Positions 50,628 to 58,616 of a stretch of DNA of 64,000 bases are shown here, piece by piece (position 1 is the stretch's first letter; each line of letters starts with the position of its first letter). A model generated the notes under the pieces. It searched no databases. It saw nothing but the letters and a program-made list of their open reading frames with translations, and was not told the origin of the DNA. Origin of the DNA: DASVWZ01 sp036392935 (lineage in GTDB: Bacteria > Acidobacteriota > Terriglobia > Terriglobales > Acidobacteriaceae). The DNA lies in assembly GCA_036392935.1 (NCBI GenBank), contig DASVWZ010000239.1, positions 1 to 64,000 of the forward strand, written 5' to 3'. Both the position numbers and the translations under genes were made by a program.

Positions 50628-52469
50628 TTAGTTGTGGGCGGGGAGCCAGATTTCGTTGTCGGGGTTGTCGGCCAGCGGGGTCAGCAGGTGAGGAGTGATG
50701 ATGATAAGGATCTCGTCGGTTTCGGTGGACTTGGTGTTGGTCACCATGGCCTGATTAATGCCCGGGATGCCGCCGAGTCCGGGAATGCCGGCCATGCTGC
50801 GCATTTCGCTATTGGTGACGGCGCCGGCCACCACGGCGGGCTCGCCTTCGCGCAAAGTGATGCTGCCCTTGTATTGACGGTTGGCGATGATAGGCACGCC
50901 GTTCAGACTCTGGCCAGCGAGGGTGCGGAGTTCCGTTTCAACATTTAACGCGATATCGCCGCTGCCGTAGACAGTGGGGCGGACTTTGACAATCAGGCCG
51001 AGGTCTTCATAATTGAACGACGGAAACGGCGCCTGATAACTGGAGTTGCCCAGCACCTGCGCGATGGCCGGGCTGTTGAAAACCGGAGCGTAGCTGGCAG
51101 TGAGGATGGGATAACGTTCGCCGATGCGGAAATTGGTGTCGTTGTTTTGCGAAGCGCGCATGGTGGCGTGCTCAAGAGTCTTCACGGAACTGCTGTTCAG
51201 CGATGCGGTAGCGACGATCTGGTCGAGGCTGAGACCCATTAGCGTTAATCCACCGCCGAAGGTGGCGAGTGGCTGGCTGAAGATGTTGTTCTGTTGGCCG
51301 GTGAGCTGCGCAAACAGCGCGGAGAGGCTCGAGGAACTGCCCTGGTTGATGGCACCGCTGGAAATCAGTTGGTTGATGAGATTTTGAATGCTCTGTCCGC
51401 CCAGCGCGGCCAGGGCCTCCGCGGGAATGTTATAGAGGTTGAAGTTGTTGGGAATGTGCATGCCCAGGCTGCGCATCATGGTGTGGTCGACTTCAAAGAC
51501 CTGCATGTCCAGCATGACCTGCGGGCGTTCCTCGTTGTGGTGCTGGAGCAATTCGGTGACGGCGTTGAGGATCGGGATGGGTGCGCGGACAGTGATTTCA
51601 CCCAGGCCGGCGGATTGCTGCAGCCAGCGCACGTCAAACAAGGTGCGGATGGCGCTGGTCAGTTCATTCAGATCGCCGGCGTTGGTGGTCGGAATGCGAA
51701 AGGTGCGCAGTGCAAGATGGTCGAACTGACGATGATTTTCGTCGGTATTTTTGAGAACGTAGACCTGTTTCGCCGCGCTGGGGACGAAGAATGATCCAGT
51801 GACGCTGCAGGCAGCGCGCATGGCGGTAAAGAAGTCGGTGGCGTCAAGGTCGAAGTGAAGATGGAAGGACTTCACGGAATCGTCGATTTCGGCCTTTATG
51901 CCGTAAGCGTTGGCTACCTGGCTGAGCAGCGCGAGCGAGTCGCCGCGGAAGTGAAATTCGTGCGGAGCGGCACTGGGGTCGAGTTGTAGCTCGCCGGAAT
52001 CTTCGACGATCTGCACATCGGATTTCGCGGGTGGAGTCCATTGCTGCAGCGAGTCGTTGAGCCGCTGCTGCGCAAATTCATTCTGGGGATCAAGGTTGAG
52101 CGCGCTGCGAAATTCGGCCTGGGCCTCGATTTCCTTTGAGGCGAGCAGGAACTGGTTGCCTTTTTCAATGTGGTTATAGATGAGCTGCTCGCGAACCAGC
52201 GCGAGCGATGTGATGTAGTCGATGTTCTTGGGCGCCAGGCGCGCAGCGGTGTCGAATTCGGTGTAGGCTTCGTCCAGATGTTCGGATTTCTCGAGCTTAA
52301 CCGCCTTGGAAAACGCCTCTTTGGCCTTTTTCAGATCGGCAGGCGAGGGGTTGCAGGCCGCGGAATTGCTTTGGCCGCATTGCAGCGAGAGGACGGTCTC
52401 CGGCTGATCGGTGGCGCGAAGCGCGGCCGAGAGCAGGCAAACTGCCAATAAGATCGCTCGCTGACGCAT
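50628..52469 (-). CDS. Secretin-like outer-membrane protein with N-terminal TPR repeats
   Basis: A 613-residue protein. It has a signal peptide (AILLAVCLLSAALRA), then tetratricopeptide repeats (about 45-150), N0/STN-like and N1-type modules (LALLSQVANAYGIKAEIDDS, about 175-300). A C-terminal secretin domain (about 420-600) carries the VPIIANRQYKGSITLREGEP segment and the closing ETDEILIIITPHLL. Secretins form large outer-membrane gates for type II/IV systems. The TPR-secretin form is common in acidobacteria. No other secretion or pilus genes are adjacent, so its partners must lie elsewhere. Confidence 0.88.
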   Translation of the reverse strand: MRQRAILLAVCLLSAALRATDQPETVLSLQCGQSNSAACNPSPADLKKAKEAFSKAVKLEKSEHLDEAYTEFDTAARLAPKNIDYITSLALVREQLIYNHIEKGNQFLLASKEIEAQAEFRSALNLDPQNEFAQQRLNDSLQQWTPPAKSDVQIVEDSGELQLDPSAAPHEFHFRGDSLALLSQVANAYGIKAEIDDSVKSFHLHFDLDATDFFTAMRAACSVTGSFFVPSAAKQVYVLKNTDENHRQFDHLALRTFRIPTTNAGDLNELTSAIRTLFDVRWLQQSAGLGEITVRAPIPILNAVTELLQHHNEERPQVMLDMQVFEVDHTMMRSLGMHIPNNFNLYNIPAEALAALGGQSIQNLINQLISSGAINQGSSSSLSALFAQLTGQQNNIFSQPLATFGGGLTLMGLSLDQIVATASLNSSSVKTLEHATMRASQNNDTNFRIGERYPILTASYAPVFNSPAIAQVLGNSSYQAPFPSFNYEDLGLIVKVRPTVYGSGDIALNVETELRTLAGQSLNGVPIIANRQYKGSITLREGEPAVVAGAVTNSEMRSMAGIPGLGGIPGINQAMVTNTKSTETDEILIIITPHLLTPLADNPDNEIWLPAHN

Positions 52470-52602
52470 GGAAGCTTTATTTTAACGAGAAGAATGGCTT
52501 TTGCTGGCATTACCGACGGGTACGTGTACCTTTGGGTGCCTATGTAGTGAACGCAGGCGAGGAGGGTTCTTGCAGGATTGATGTTGCCCACCCCATTGGG
52601 TT

Positions 52603-53196
52603 TCAGTGACCCTTCTGCTCAGGAATGATCGTTGCATTGCCGTTGGCGTTGGCGCTCAGGGTCGCTGTGCCCGTTCGCCGATAGAGTGTTCCGTCGAATT
52701 GGAAGTAGCTTAGGCCGGTTTCCATTGCGCTCATGTGCCAGCCGAGCACGAGATCGCGAAGACCATGACTCACACTGGGCTGGATGGAGTATACCCAGCC
52801 ATTGAATTCGCGCTTGGGAGTCGCGAGCAACATCGGCTTGTCCCCGTCAAACCGGATAACCCACATGGCTCCGTTTGCGCCTTGGCCGCCACGCGCGCAA
52901 CCTGGTCCCGTCTGAACCAGCAGCGCTTTTTGGCTCGACGAGACTGGCAGGTCTTCGAAAATGAGCGCGTGTGTCCAGTCTTCGCCGGAAGGATCACACG
53001 GCCAACTGCCGGTTCCATCTGCCGAAATCGCCCGCTTGATTGCGTCGAATTGCGTTTTGGTGACCGAGATGCGCTCAAGCTCTGCGCCAGGATGAACCTC
53101 CACGCCCTTCCAAACGTCCGTTTGAGAGTGAGCCATTGTAAGCAGGCAAAGAGCAGTAACGGCGATCTTGAAGGGTGAGTGGAACGTCATTTTCAA
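52603..53196 (-). CDS. Secreted protein of unknown function
   Basis: A 197-residue protein with a signal peptide (KIAVTALCLLTMAHS). Its mature domain has conserved-looking WPCDPSGEDWTHALIFEDLP and Cys pairs, then a strand-rich end (DLVLGWHMSAMETGLSYFQF). The pattern suggests a small extracytoplasmic beta protein. No family is recognised. It is the gene next to the RNase P RNA gene and ends about 28 bases before it on the same strand. Confidence 0.65.
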   Translation of the reverse strand: MKMTFHSPFKIAVTALCLLTMAHSQTDVWKGVEVHPGAELERISVTKTQFDAIKRAISADGTGSWPCDPSGEDWTHALIFEDLPVSSSQKALLVQTGPGCARGGQGANGAMWVIRFDGDKPMLLATPKREFNGWVYSIQPSVSHGLRDLVLGWHMSAMETGLSYFQFDGTLYRRTGTATLSANANGNATIIPEQKGH

Positions 53197-53223
53197 CCAG
53201 TCTTTGAATGAGAGGTCAGAGAT

Positions 53224-53766
53224 GGCAACTGGGCCTGTAAGCCGAATTCTGTCCGCAACATTGCTGTCGCGCGACGGTCATTCCTCTAGGCCGCGCATTG
53301 CTGCGCGGCTCAAGCGACCTACCCGGAGGTTTTGCAAGACCCCATCGCGGGCTGAAGACCCGCGCTGGGGACCCCGCTGACGCGCCGAGCCGGCACGTTA
53401 TCCCAGCCCGAGCTTGCGCCCGGCCCAAGTCCCTCCCTATTTGGTCTTGCTCCGTGTGGGGTTTGCCCTGCCCGCCGCATTACTGCGACGGCGGTGCGCT
53501 CTTACCGCACCTTTTCACCCTTACCCCGCCCATTCTCGCCAGAGCGACGGCGACTCTGATGCTCTAGCCAGAATGAGCGGGGCGGTATGTTTTCTGTGGC
53601 ACTTTCCGTCGAGCACTCCCGCCCATACCGGCGCGGGCGCCCTCCCGGACGTTATCCGGCACACCGCTCTGTGGAGTTCGGACTTTCCTCCCCGCCTGTT
53701 CCGCAAGTTTGCGCGTGCATCTCGAAACCTGCCGAACAGGCGGGGCGACCGTCCGGCCCAGCTGCC
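53224..53766 (-). ncRNA. rnpB: RNase P RNA, class A, extended (about 543 nt)
   Basis: The catalytic RNA of RNase P, which matures tRNA 5' ends. On the minus strand the conserved blocks are all present: GAGGAAAGTCCGAACTCC near the 5' end, GGTGCGGTAAGAGCGCACCG, GAGCAAGACCAAATAGG, CCGGGTAGG-TCGCTTGAG, and AGAGGAATGACCGTC. The ends pair as helix P1 (GGCAGCTGGGCC with GGCCCAGTTGCC), which sets both limits. E. coli RNA is 377 nt. The excess is mostly between the AAATAGG and CCGGGTAGG blocks, where about 75 extra bases form further stems. Confidence 0.95.
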
Positions 53767-53775
53767 AACAATCTC

Positions 53776-53781
53776 ATTATA
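53776..53781 (-). promoter_or_regulatory. -10 box of the RNase P RNA gene
   Basis: TATAAT on the minus strand, ten bases before the mature 5' end of the RNA. No clear -35 hexamer is seen at the usual distance; the region there is GC-rich. Confidence 0.6.
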
Positions 53782-53930
53782 GCGTCCCCGCTCTCCGCGA
53801 CCCGCCGCTCGGCGGACGACTGAATGACGGAGACGATCGGGGCAATCCCGGCATCGAAGAGGCAGTAAAATTGTAATTCGCAATATTGGGTGCTACCATC
53901 CGATTAGCGAAAAAGCTGGAGGAAAACATC

Positions 53931-54233
53931 ATGGCAGAAAGAGACAGCAGCAGTTTCCTGTGGTTCCTGGCAGGACTTGGCATTGGCGCGATCGCAGGAG
54001 TTTTGTACGCGCCCCGTTCGGGAGATGAGACCCGTGAGGCAATCCGTTCCCGGGCCGAAGAAGGCCGCGAGTTCATGCGCGAGCGCGCGCGGCAGGCGCG
54101 TGAGCAGGCCGGCGAATGGGCCGACCGTGGACGTGACGTGATCAATCAGCAGAAAGAGCAGTTTCGTTCGGCGTACGAGGCGGGAAAACAGGCGTACCAC
54201 GATGCGGTGCAGCCCGAAAGCAAAGTCCCGTAA
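53931..54233 (+). CDS. YtxH-domain small membrane protein
   Basis: A 100-residue protein. One N-terminal membrane helix with Gly-rich face (FLWFLAGLGIGAIAGVLYAP) is followed by APRSGDETREAIRSRAEEGR and a long amphipathic helix of Arg/Glu/Gln. This is the YtxH pattern known from general-stress proteins. ATG 53931 has GGAGG 7 bases upstream, better than the frame start at 53886. It is followed by another membrane-anchored coiled-coil protein, probably in one operon. Role: envelope stress or membrane association, inferred from family. Confidence 0.85.
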   Translation: MAERDSSSFLWFLAGLGIGAIAGVLYAPRSGDETREAIRSRAEEGREFMRERARQAREQAGEWADRGRDVINQQKEQFRSAYEAGKQAYHDAVQPESKVP

Positions 54234-54276
54234 AGATTGCACGGCGCAGGCGTAACTGCCGTTTAGGGTGCTCGAT

Positions 54277-54786
54277 ATGGAAAACATAAACCTTCTCATG
54301 GTGTTTATCGGCATCACCGCACTGGCGGTCTTGATACAGGCGGGCATGCTGACTGGCATGTATCTGGCGCTGCGCAAGAACGCCTCGCTGGTGGAAGCGC
54401 TGACCGCCGAGATAAAGAGCAAGGCGTTGCCGGTAGTGGAAGAAGTACGTTCCACGCTGAGCGAACTGCGTCCGCGGATCGAAACGGTGATGAGCAACGC
54501 CAGCGAATCGAGCACGCTGGTGCGGGCGCAAATTCAGCGCATCGACGTGACCGTAAACGATATTTTAGATCGCACCCGGTTGCAGGTGATCCGCGCTGAC
54601 GAACTGGTGACGCGCACGCTTGAACAGGTGGAAGATACCACGGACACCGTGCATCGGGCGGTGGTTTCGCCGGTGCGGCAGCTTTCCGGATTGGTGGCTG
54701 GGGTGACCGCGGGGTTGGATTTTCTGATGGGCGCCCGGCGCCGGCGCGACGGTGCACCTGCCACGCACGATGAGATGTTCATCTAG
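54277..54786 (+). CDS. Membrane-anchored coiled-coil protein (DUF948-like)
   Basis: A protein of 169 residues with one N-terminal helix (LLMVFIGITALAVLIQAGML) and then a long helical region rich in heptads (VVEEVRSTLSELRPRIETV to LVTRTLEQVEDTTDTVHRAV). It ends in a short Gly/Arg tail. The pairing with a YtxH protein just upstream (43 bases) is common for DUF948 proteins. ATG 54277 with AGGG 8 bases before it is preferred to the GTG at 54268. Function unknown. Confidence 0.75.
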   Translation: MENINLLMVFIGITALAVLIQAGMLTGMYLALRKNASLVEALTAEIKSKALPVVEEVRSTLSELRPRIETVMSNASESSTLVRAQIQRIDVTVNDILDRTRLQVIRADELVTRTLEQVEDTTDTVHRAVVSPVRQLSGLVAGVTAGLDFLMGARRRRDGAPATHDEMFI

Positions 54787-54853
54787 ATCTTGGGATGTTT
54801 GACCAGAAAAGCGGCGCTGCCGCGCTGCTTTTTTCGTTCGGCGAAGTTTAAGC

Positions 54854-55966
54854 CTACGCGATCCAGCCTCCGCCGACGACAATGTCACCATCGTAGAAAA
54901 CCGCTGCCTGGCCAGGAGTGATGGCGCGCTGCGCCTCGTCGAAAGTCACGAGGATTTCATCTTCGCCAGACTTCTCAATCGTTGCTGCCGCCGCTTCGTG
55001 GCGATGGCGGATCTTGACGGAGACACGCATCGGCTCGGACATATCTTCGACGGAAATAAGGTTGATGCGATGCGCACGGAGGGTCTTGGAGTAAAGATCC
55101 TCTTGTCCGCCGACCACGACCTGGCGCGAGTCTCCCTTGATTTGAATGACATAGAGCGGCGAACCGGTCGCGACACCTAATCCCTTGCGCTGTCCAACGG
55201 TGAAATTGTGAATGCCAGCATGCTCGCCGATGACTTCCCCGCTCGAGGTGACAAGCTCCCCGGCAGTATCGGGCAACGACTCGCCCTTTTCGGCAAGATA
55301 GGCGTCGAGAAAATTCTTGTAGTCACCACCGGGGACAAAGCATATCTCCTGTGAGTCGGGCTTTTCGGCAAGGGCCAGACCGTGATGGCGGGCGAGATCG
55401 CGGACCTGCGGCTTGGTCATTCCTCCAAGGGGAAAAATGGTGCGGCTGAGCTGCTCCTGGGTCAGACCGAATAAAAAATAGGTCTGGTCCTTGGAATGAT
55501 CGGCGGCGCGCTTGAGCAGCCAGCGGCCACTGGCCGCGTTGAATTCCACGCGGGCATAATGGCCGGTGGCAAGCGCATCGGCTCCAATTTGCTTGGCTAC
55601 AATCAATAGCTGGCCAAACTTCAAGTGATTGTTGCAGAGGCTGCAGGGGATGGGCGTGCGACCGGAAAGATACTCCTCTACGAACGGGTGGACCACGTCG
55701 AGTTCGAAGCGCTCTTCGTGATTGACGACGTAATAAGGAACGCCAAGGGTTTCAGCGACGCGGCGGGCGTCGTAAACGTCGTCGAGTGAGCAGCAACGGC
55801 CCTGAACCGCTTCAGGCATGCCGGGATGACCGGCGAGGCGGCGTTGATTCCACAACTGCATGGTCAGGCCGATAACGCTGTGGCCTTCAGCGCGCAGCAT
55901 GGCCGCCACGGTGGAGGAATCGACTCCACCGGACATAGCGACGGCGATGGTGCGGGGATCAGACAT
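54854..55966 (-). CDS. mnmA: tRNA-specific 2-thiouridylase
   Basis: A protein of 370 residues that puts sulfur on uridine 34 of Lys, Glu and Gln tRNAs. The PP-loop AMSGGVDSSTVA, ATP-site QLWNQ, catalytic Cys in GRTPIPCSLCNNHLKF, and the second Cys in SQEICFVPGGDYKNFL are intact. The C-terminal beta domain has GVATGSPLYVIQI. ATG 55966 (MSDPRTIAVAMSGG) is chosen; the longer frame to 56143 overlaps the neighbour and is not protein-like. Upstream on the same strand lie two small unknown genes and a cysteine desulfurase, the natural sulfur donor. Confidence 0.96.
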   Translation of the reverse strand: MSDPRTIAVAMSGGVDSSTVAAMLRAEGHSVIGLTMQLWNQRRLAGHPGMPEAVQGRCCSLDDVYDARRVAETLGVPYYVVNHEERFELDVVHPFVEEYLSGRTPIPCSLCNNHLKFGQLLIVAKQIGADALATGHYARVEFNAASGRWLLKRAADHSKDQTYFLFGLTQEQLSRTIFPLGGMTKPQVRDLARHHGLALAEKPDSQEICFVPGGDYKNFLDAYLAEKGESLPDTAGELVTSSGEVIGEHAGIHNFTVGQRKGLGVATGSPLYVIQIKGDSRQVVVGGQEDLYSKTLRAHRINLISVEDMSEPMRVSVKIRHRHEAAAATIEKSGEDEILVTFDEAQRAITPGQAAVFYDGDIVVGGGWIA

Positions 55967-55976
55967 AGGAATTGAA

Positions 55977-56504
55977 CTATTGCTCCAGCGACATGCGACG
56001 TTCGTGCTTCGGCCTTTCTTGATCAGGTTCCTTGCGGTGCTGGTTGGCATAAGACACCGCGTGGGCCGGCCCGAGTTCCAGCCCAGATGCTCGAAGGCTA
56101 GCCACCTGCCGATCCGGCAGGAATAACATCCAACACTCCTCATCCGGAGTTGCGTCTGGATACGGCTTGCAGGCTAGGCGCAATTGACGACCGAAGGTCA
56201 ATGTGCTTAACATCCGCCGTGCGTCGTAAGAGAAATCAGTCAGTAGGGTCTCGTTCAGGTTGTCTATTGCTAACTGCATGACGCGCTTCTTTGACTCGGA
56301 ATGGGCGATCAATCGCTCGCCTGAGCGTAGCTCCCAATCGCACTGGTACAACCATAGGTGCCAGTCTCCGTGGAAATGGTGGTCCTCCAGATGTCTAGCC
56401 CCGAACTCAATTGTTACGAAGCTGCCCCAACCGACCTTCCCGCCCCAAGCCTTTTGGCCTATCAGCGGTTGGAACAGGTCCTGAATTTCTCGTTTCTTCG
56501 ACAT
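55977..56504 (-). CDS. Unknown protein between cysteine desulfurase and mnmA (larger of two)
   Basis: A 175-residue soluble protein with no signal or membrane segment. It is rich in Trp, His and charged residues (GWGSFVTIEFGARHLEDHHF, GDWHLWLYQCDWELRSGER), with a helical middle and a charged tail. It begins two bases after the stop of the 57-codon gene and ends 10 bases before mnmA, so all are in one transcript. Small acidic/aromatic proteins next to toxin-like peptides are often immunity proteins. That reading is an inference here; no family is recognised. Confidence 0.65.
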   Translation of the reverse strand: MSKKREIQDLFQPLIGQKAWGGKVGWGSFVTIEFGARHLEDHHFHGDWHLWLYQCDWELRSGERLIAHSESKKRVMQLAIDNLNETLLTDFSYDARRMLSTLTFGRQLRLACKPYPDATPDEECWMLFLPDRQVASLRASGLELGPAHAVSYANQHRKEPDQERPKHERRMSLEQ

Positions 56505-56506
56505 GC

Positions 56507-56680
56507 CTACTCCGGAAACATCGCAATCCCGATATCCACTATCTCGTTAATCGTGTGTCCCTGTCTAGTGATCTCGTCGTGCAATTTGCGTCGATCAGCA
56601 CGCGTCAACTCTCTTCCTAATTCATGTTCGATCCTGCGTATGGCTTCATCAAACTGCCGATTTTGATCGCGATTACTCAC
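56507..56680 (-). CDS. Small helical protein, 57 residues, toxin-tail-like
   Basis: GTG at 56680 starts a 57-residue frame. Its protein is rich in charged helices (FDEAIRRIEHELGRELTRAD, then RRKLHDEITRQGHTINEIVD and a closing IGIAMF). From memory, a LHDEI-x-x-Q-G...EI...F tail occurs at the C terminus of some RHS-associated or polymorphic toxins; I cannot confirm it here. The start overlaps the desulfurase stop by 8 bases and the next gene begins 2 bases after its stop. Coding seems likely from composition and tight coupling, although no strong ribosome binding site is seen. Confidence 0.55.
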   Translation of the reverse strand: MSNRDQNRQFDEAIRRIEHELGRELTRADRRKLHDEITRQGHTINEIVDIGIAMFPE

Positions 56681-57839
56681 AGATAGGCGCAGGTTTGTAA
56701 ACCGGGCTCAGTTCCCGCAGGCGGGCGACGGTCTTAGGAACCAGGCCGATGGCAAACTCGACCTCGTCCGGCGTATTTTGCTTGCCGAGGCTGAAGCGCA
56801 AGCTGGCACGAGCGCGATCCGGAGGCAGGCCCATCGCAGTGAGGACGTGGGACGGTTCGATCGCACCGGACGAACAGGCGGCGCCGGTCGAGACCGCCAA
56901 GCCCTTGAGATCGAGCGCTATCACCAGCGCTTCGCCTTCGATGTAATCGAAATAGATGTTGGTAGTGTTTGGCACCCGCGGTGCCCCGTGCGCATTGACT
57001 CCGGCGGACTCGACTTCGGCAAGAACGGCGGATTCAAGGCGATCCCGCATCGCGGCCATTTGCACCGTGGCACCATTCTGCAATCCTTCGCGCCCGATCT
57101 CCGCAGCTTTGCCGAGCCCGACGATGCCCGCCACATTTTCAGTTCCCGCGCGGCGCGAGCGCTCGTGGCTCCCACCGTAAAAGAGCGGTTGCAGGATGGT
57201 TCCCTTCCTGACATACAGCGCGCCGACGCCTTGCGGCGCGTGGATCTTGTGACCGGAGACGGACAGCATATCGCAGACAATAGCTTTCACATCGACCGGA
57301 ACCTTTGCAGCGGCCTGCACAGCGTCAGTGTGGAAGTAGACGTCGGCTTCGGCAGCGATTTTGCCGATTGCTTCAACCGGCTGCAGAACTCCGGTTTCGT
57401 TGTTGGCCATCATGACGCTGATAAGCTTCGTATTCGGCCTAAGAGCGCGCTTCACATCGTCGGGATCGATGAGGCCGCGCCCATCCACCGGAACGAATGT
57501 TACCTCGCACCCCAGGGATTGCAATTGCTTGCAGGAGTTCAGAACCGCGTGGTGCTCGATGGTGGAAGTAATGATGTGATCGCCGGGACGAGCCAGACCG
57601 AATAGCGCCAGATTATCGGCTTCCGTGCCACCGCTGGTGAAGACGATCTCGGAGGCGCGGCATCCGAGCATAGCCGCCACAGATTCACGAGCCCGCTCGA
57701 CTGCGGCGCGCGTCTCCTGCCCGTGATGATGGATCGACGAGGCGTTGCCGAAGTGGTCGGCAAAATATGGCCGCATGGCCTCGAAAACCTCAGGCAAAAC
57801 GGCAGTAGTGGCGTTGTTATCGAAGTAAACCCGGCGCAT
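56673..57839 (-). CDS. Cysteine desulfurase (NifS/IscS family)
   Basis: A 388-residue PLP enzyme releasing sulfur from cysteine as a persulfide. VYFDNNATTAVLPEVFEAM, SGGTEADNLALFG, TIEHHAVLN, the PLP lysine in SVSGHKIHAPQG, and the persulfide Cys in STGAACSSGAIEPSH are all present. The short Cys loop is that of group I (NifS/IscS) enzymes. It heads a minus-strand cluster ending in mnmA, so it probably supplies sulfur for tRNA thiolation. It may also serve iron-sulfur cluster assembly, but no isc/suf genes are adjacent. Confidence 0.95.
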   Translation of the reverse strand: MRRVYFDNNATTAVLPEVFEAMRPYFADHFGNASSIHHHGQETRAAVERARESVAAMLGCRASEIVFTSGGTEADNLALFGLARPGDHIITSTIEHHAVLNSCKQLQSLGCEVTFVPVDGRGLIDPDDVKRALRPNTKLISVMMANNETGVLQPVEAIGKIAAEADVYFHTDAVQAAAKVPVDVKAIVCDMLSVSGHKIHAPQGVGALYVRKGTILQPLFYGGSHERSRRAGTENVAGIVGLGKAAEIGREGLQNGATVQMAAMRDRLESAVLAEVESAGVNAHGAPRVPNTTNIYFDYIEGEALVIALDLKGLAVSTGAACSSGAIEPSHVLTAMGLPPDRARASLRFSLGKQNTPDEVEFAIGLVPKTVARLRELSPVYKPAPICE

Positions 57840-57888
57840 CCTGAGTCTATTTTACGCGCTTGAGCCGCCGAAAGCCGCATCTCGGCGC

Positions 57889-58509
57889 TTACTTGTCTTC
57901 CTTTTTCGCTCCTGCTTCGTCCTTCAAATACTCTGCGCTTAACGTTCCCTTGTTCTTTGCGATATCGATCAGCGTGGGGTAAAACTGCACGAACGTCGTG
58001 TCCACCGCTGCGTGCGCCTGATGGCACGAATAACATGCCGCTTCCTTGGGAACCATCTTTGCCGTTGGATTGTCATCGAATCCGAAGAATGCCCAGCGGC
58101 CGTCAAAACGCGAATCATCGCGCACGTGGACCTCTCGACCCATCAGTTCGCCGGTCTGGAAATGCCCCGCTTTGTTGATGGAAGCGTTGGTGCCCGCCGC
58201 ACGAACCTCGAGCACCAGCATGGTTTTATCCGGCCACTTGCCGGTTTCAACAAAGGCTTTGTAGGCGTCGGGATTGACGAAGACGTTGTCGAACATGGAA
58301 TGGTCCATGGCCATGCCATTATTGAAATAACTCATGTCAATACCGGAGCTGAGATAAACCCATTCGCGATATTTGACCGGGAACTGCAGCTTGCCGTCGG
58401 ACGTATAAGTTGGAGTCTGGCCAGCGGCGTCACCGGCGCCGGGGCTGGTGGTGGGCGCAGAGCCGGCCTGCAAAAGAATGAGCAAACTGACGATCAACGG
58501 CATATTCAT
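57889..58509 (-). CDS. Periplasmic cytochrome P460-family protein
   Basis: A protein of 206 residues with a signal peptide (MPLIVSLLILLQAGSA) and a Ser/Thr/Pro/Gly linker. The P460 domain has YREWVYLSSGIDMSYFN, the beta core VLEVRAAGTN, and the c-type heme motif CYSCH (Cys159, Cys162, His163) with the typical following AAVDTTFVQFYP. Known members bind a c-type heme with an extra cross-link from a Lys and oxidise hydroxylamine or handle reactive nitrogen. ATG 58509 with GAGG upstream is preferred to the frame end at 58617. It is divergent from an AraC regulator. Confidence 0.9.
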   Translation of the reverse strand: MNMPLIVSLLILLQAGSAPTTSPGAGDAAGQTPTYTSDGKLQFPVKYREWVYLSSGIDMSYFNNGMAMDHSMFDNVFVNPDAYKAFVETGKWPDKTMLVLEVRAAGTNASINKAGHFQTGELMGREVHVRDDSRFDGRWAFFGFDDNPTAKMVPKEAACYSCHQAHAAVDTTFVQFYPTLIDIAKNKGTLSAEYLKDEAGAKKEDK

Positions 58510-58616
58510 GGATTCAGCCTCGTTTGGTTCTTCGCTAACTGAAACGACCAGCTTGAGTCTAATGGTTCGATGCGTGCCGGTCTTGAATAAAGACAACTTT
58601 TGGGGGATCCATCGCA

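Noticed and set aside
53521..53883. Several 70-120 residue frames over 53216-53883
   Set aside because: They lie in the RNase P RNA gene, whose conserved blocks and P1 helix are unmistakable.
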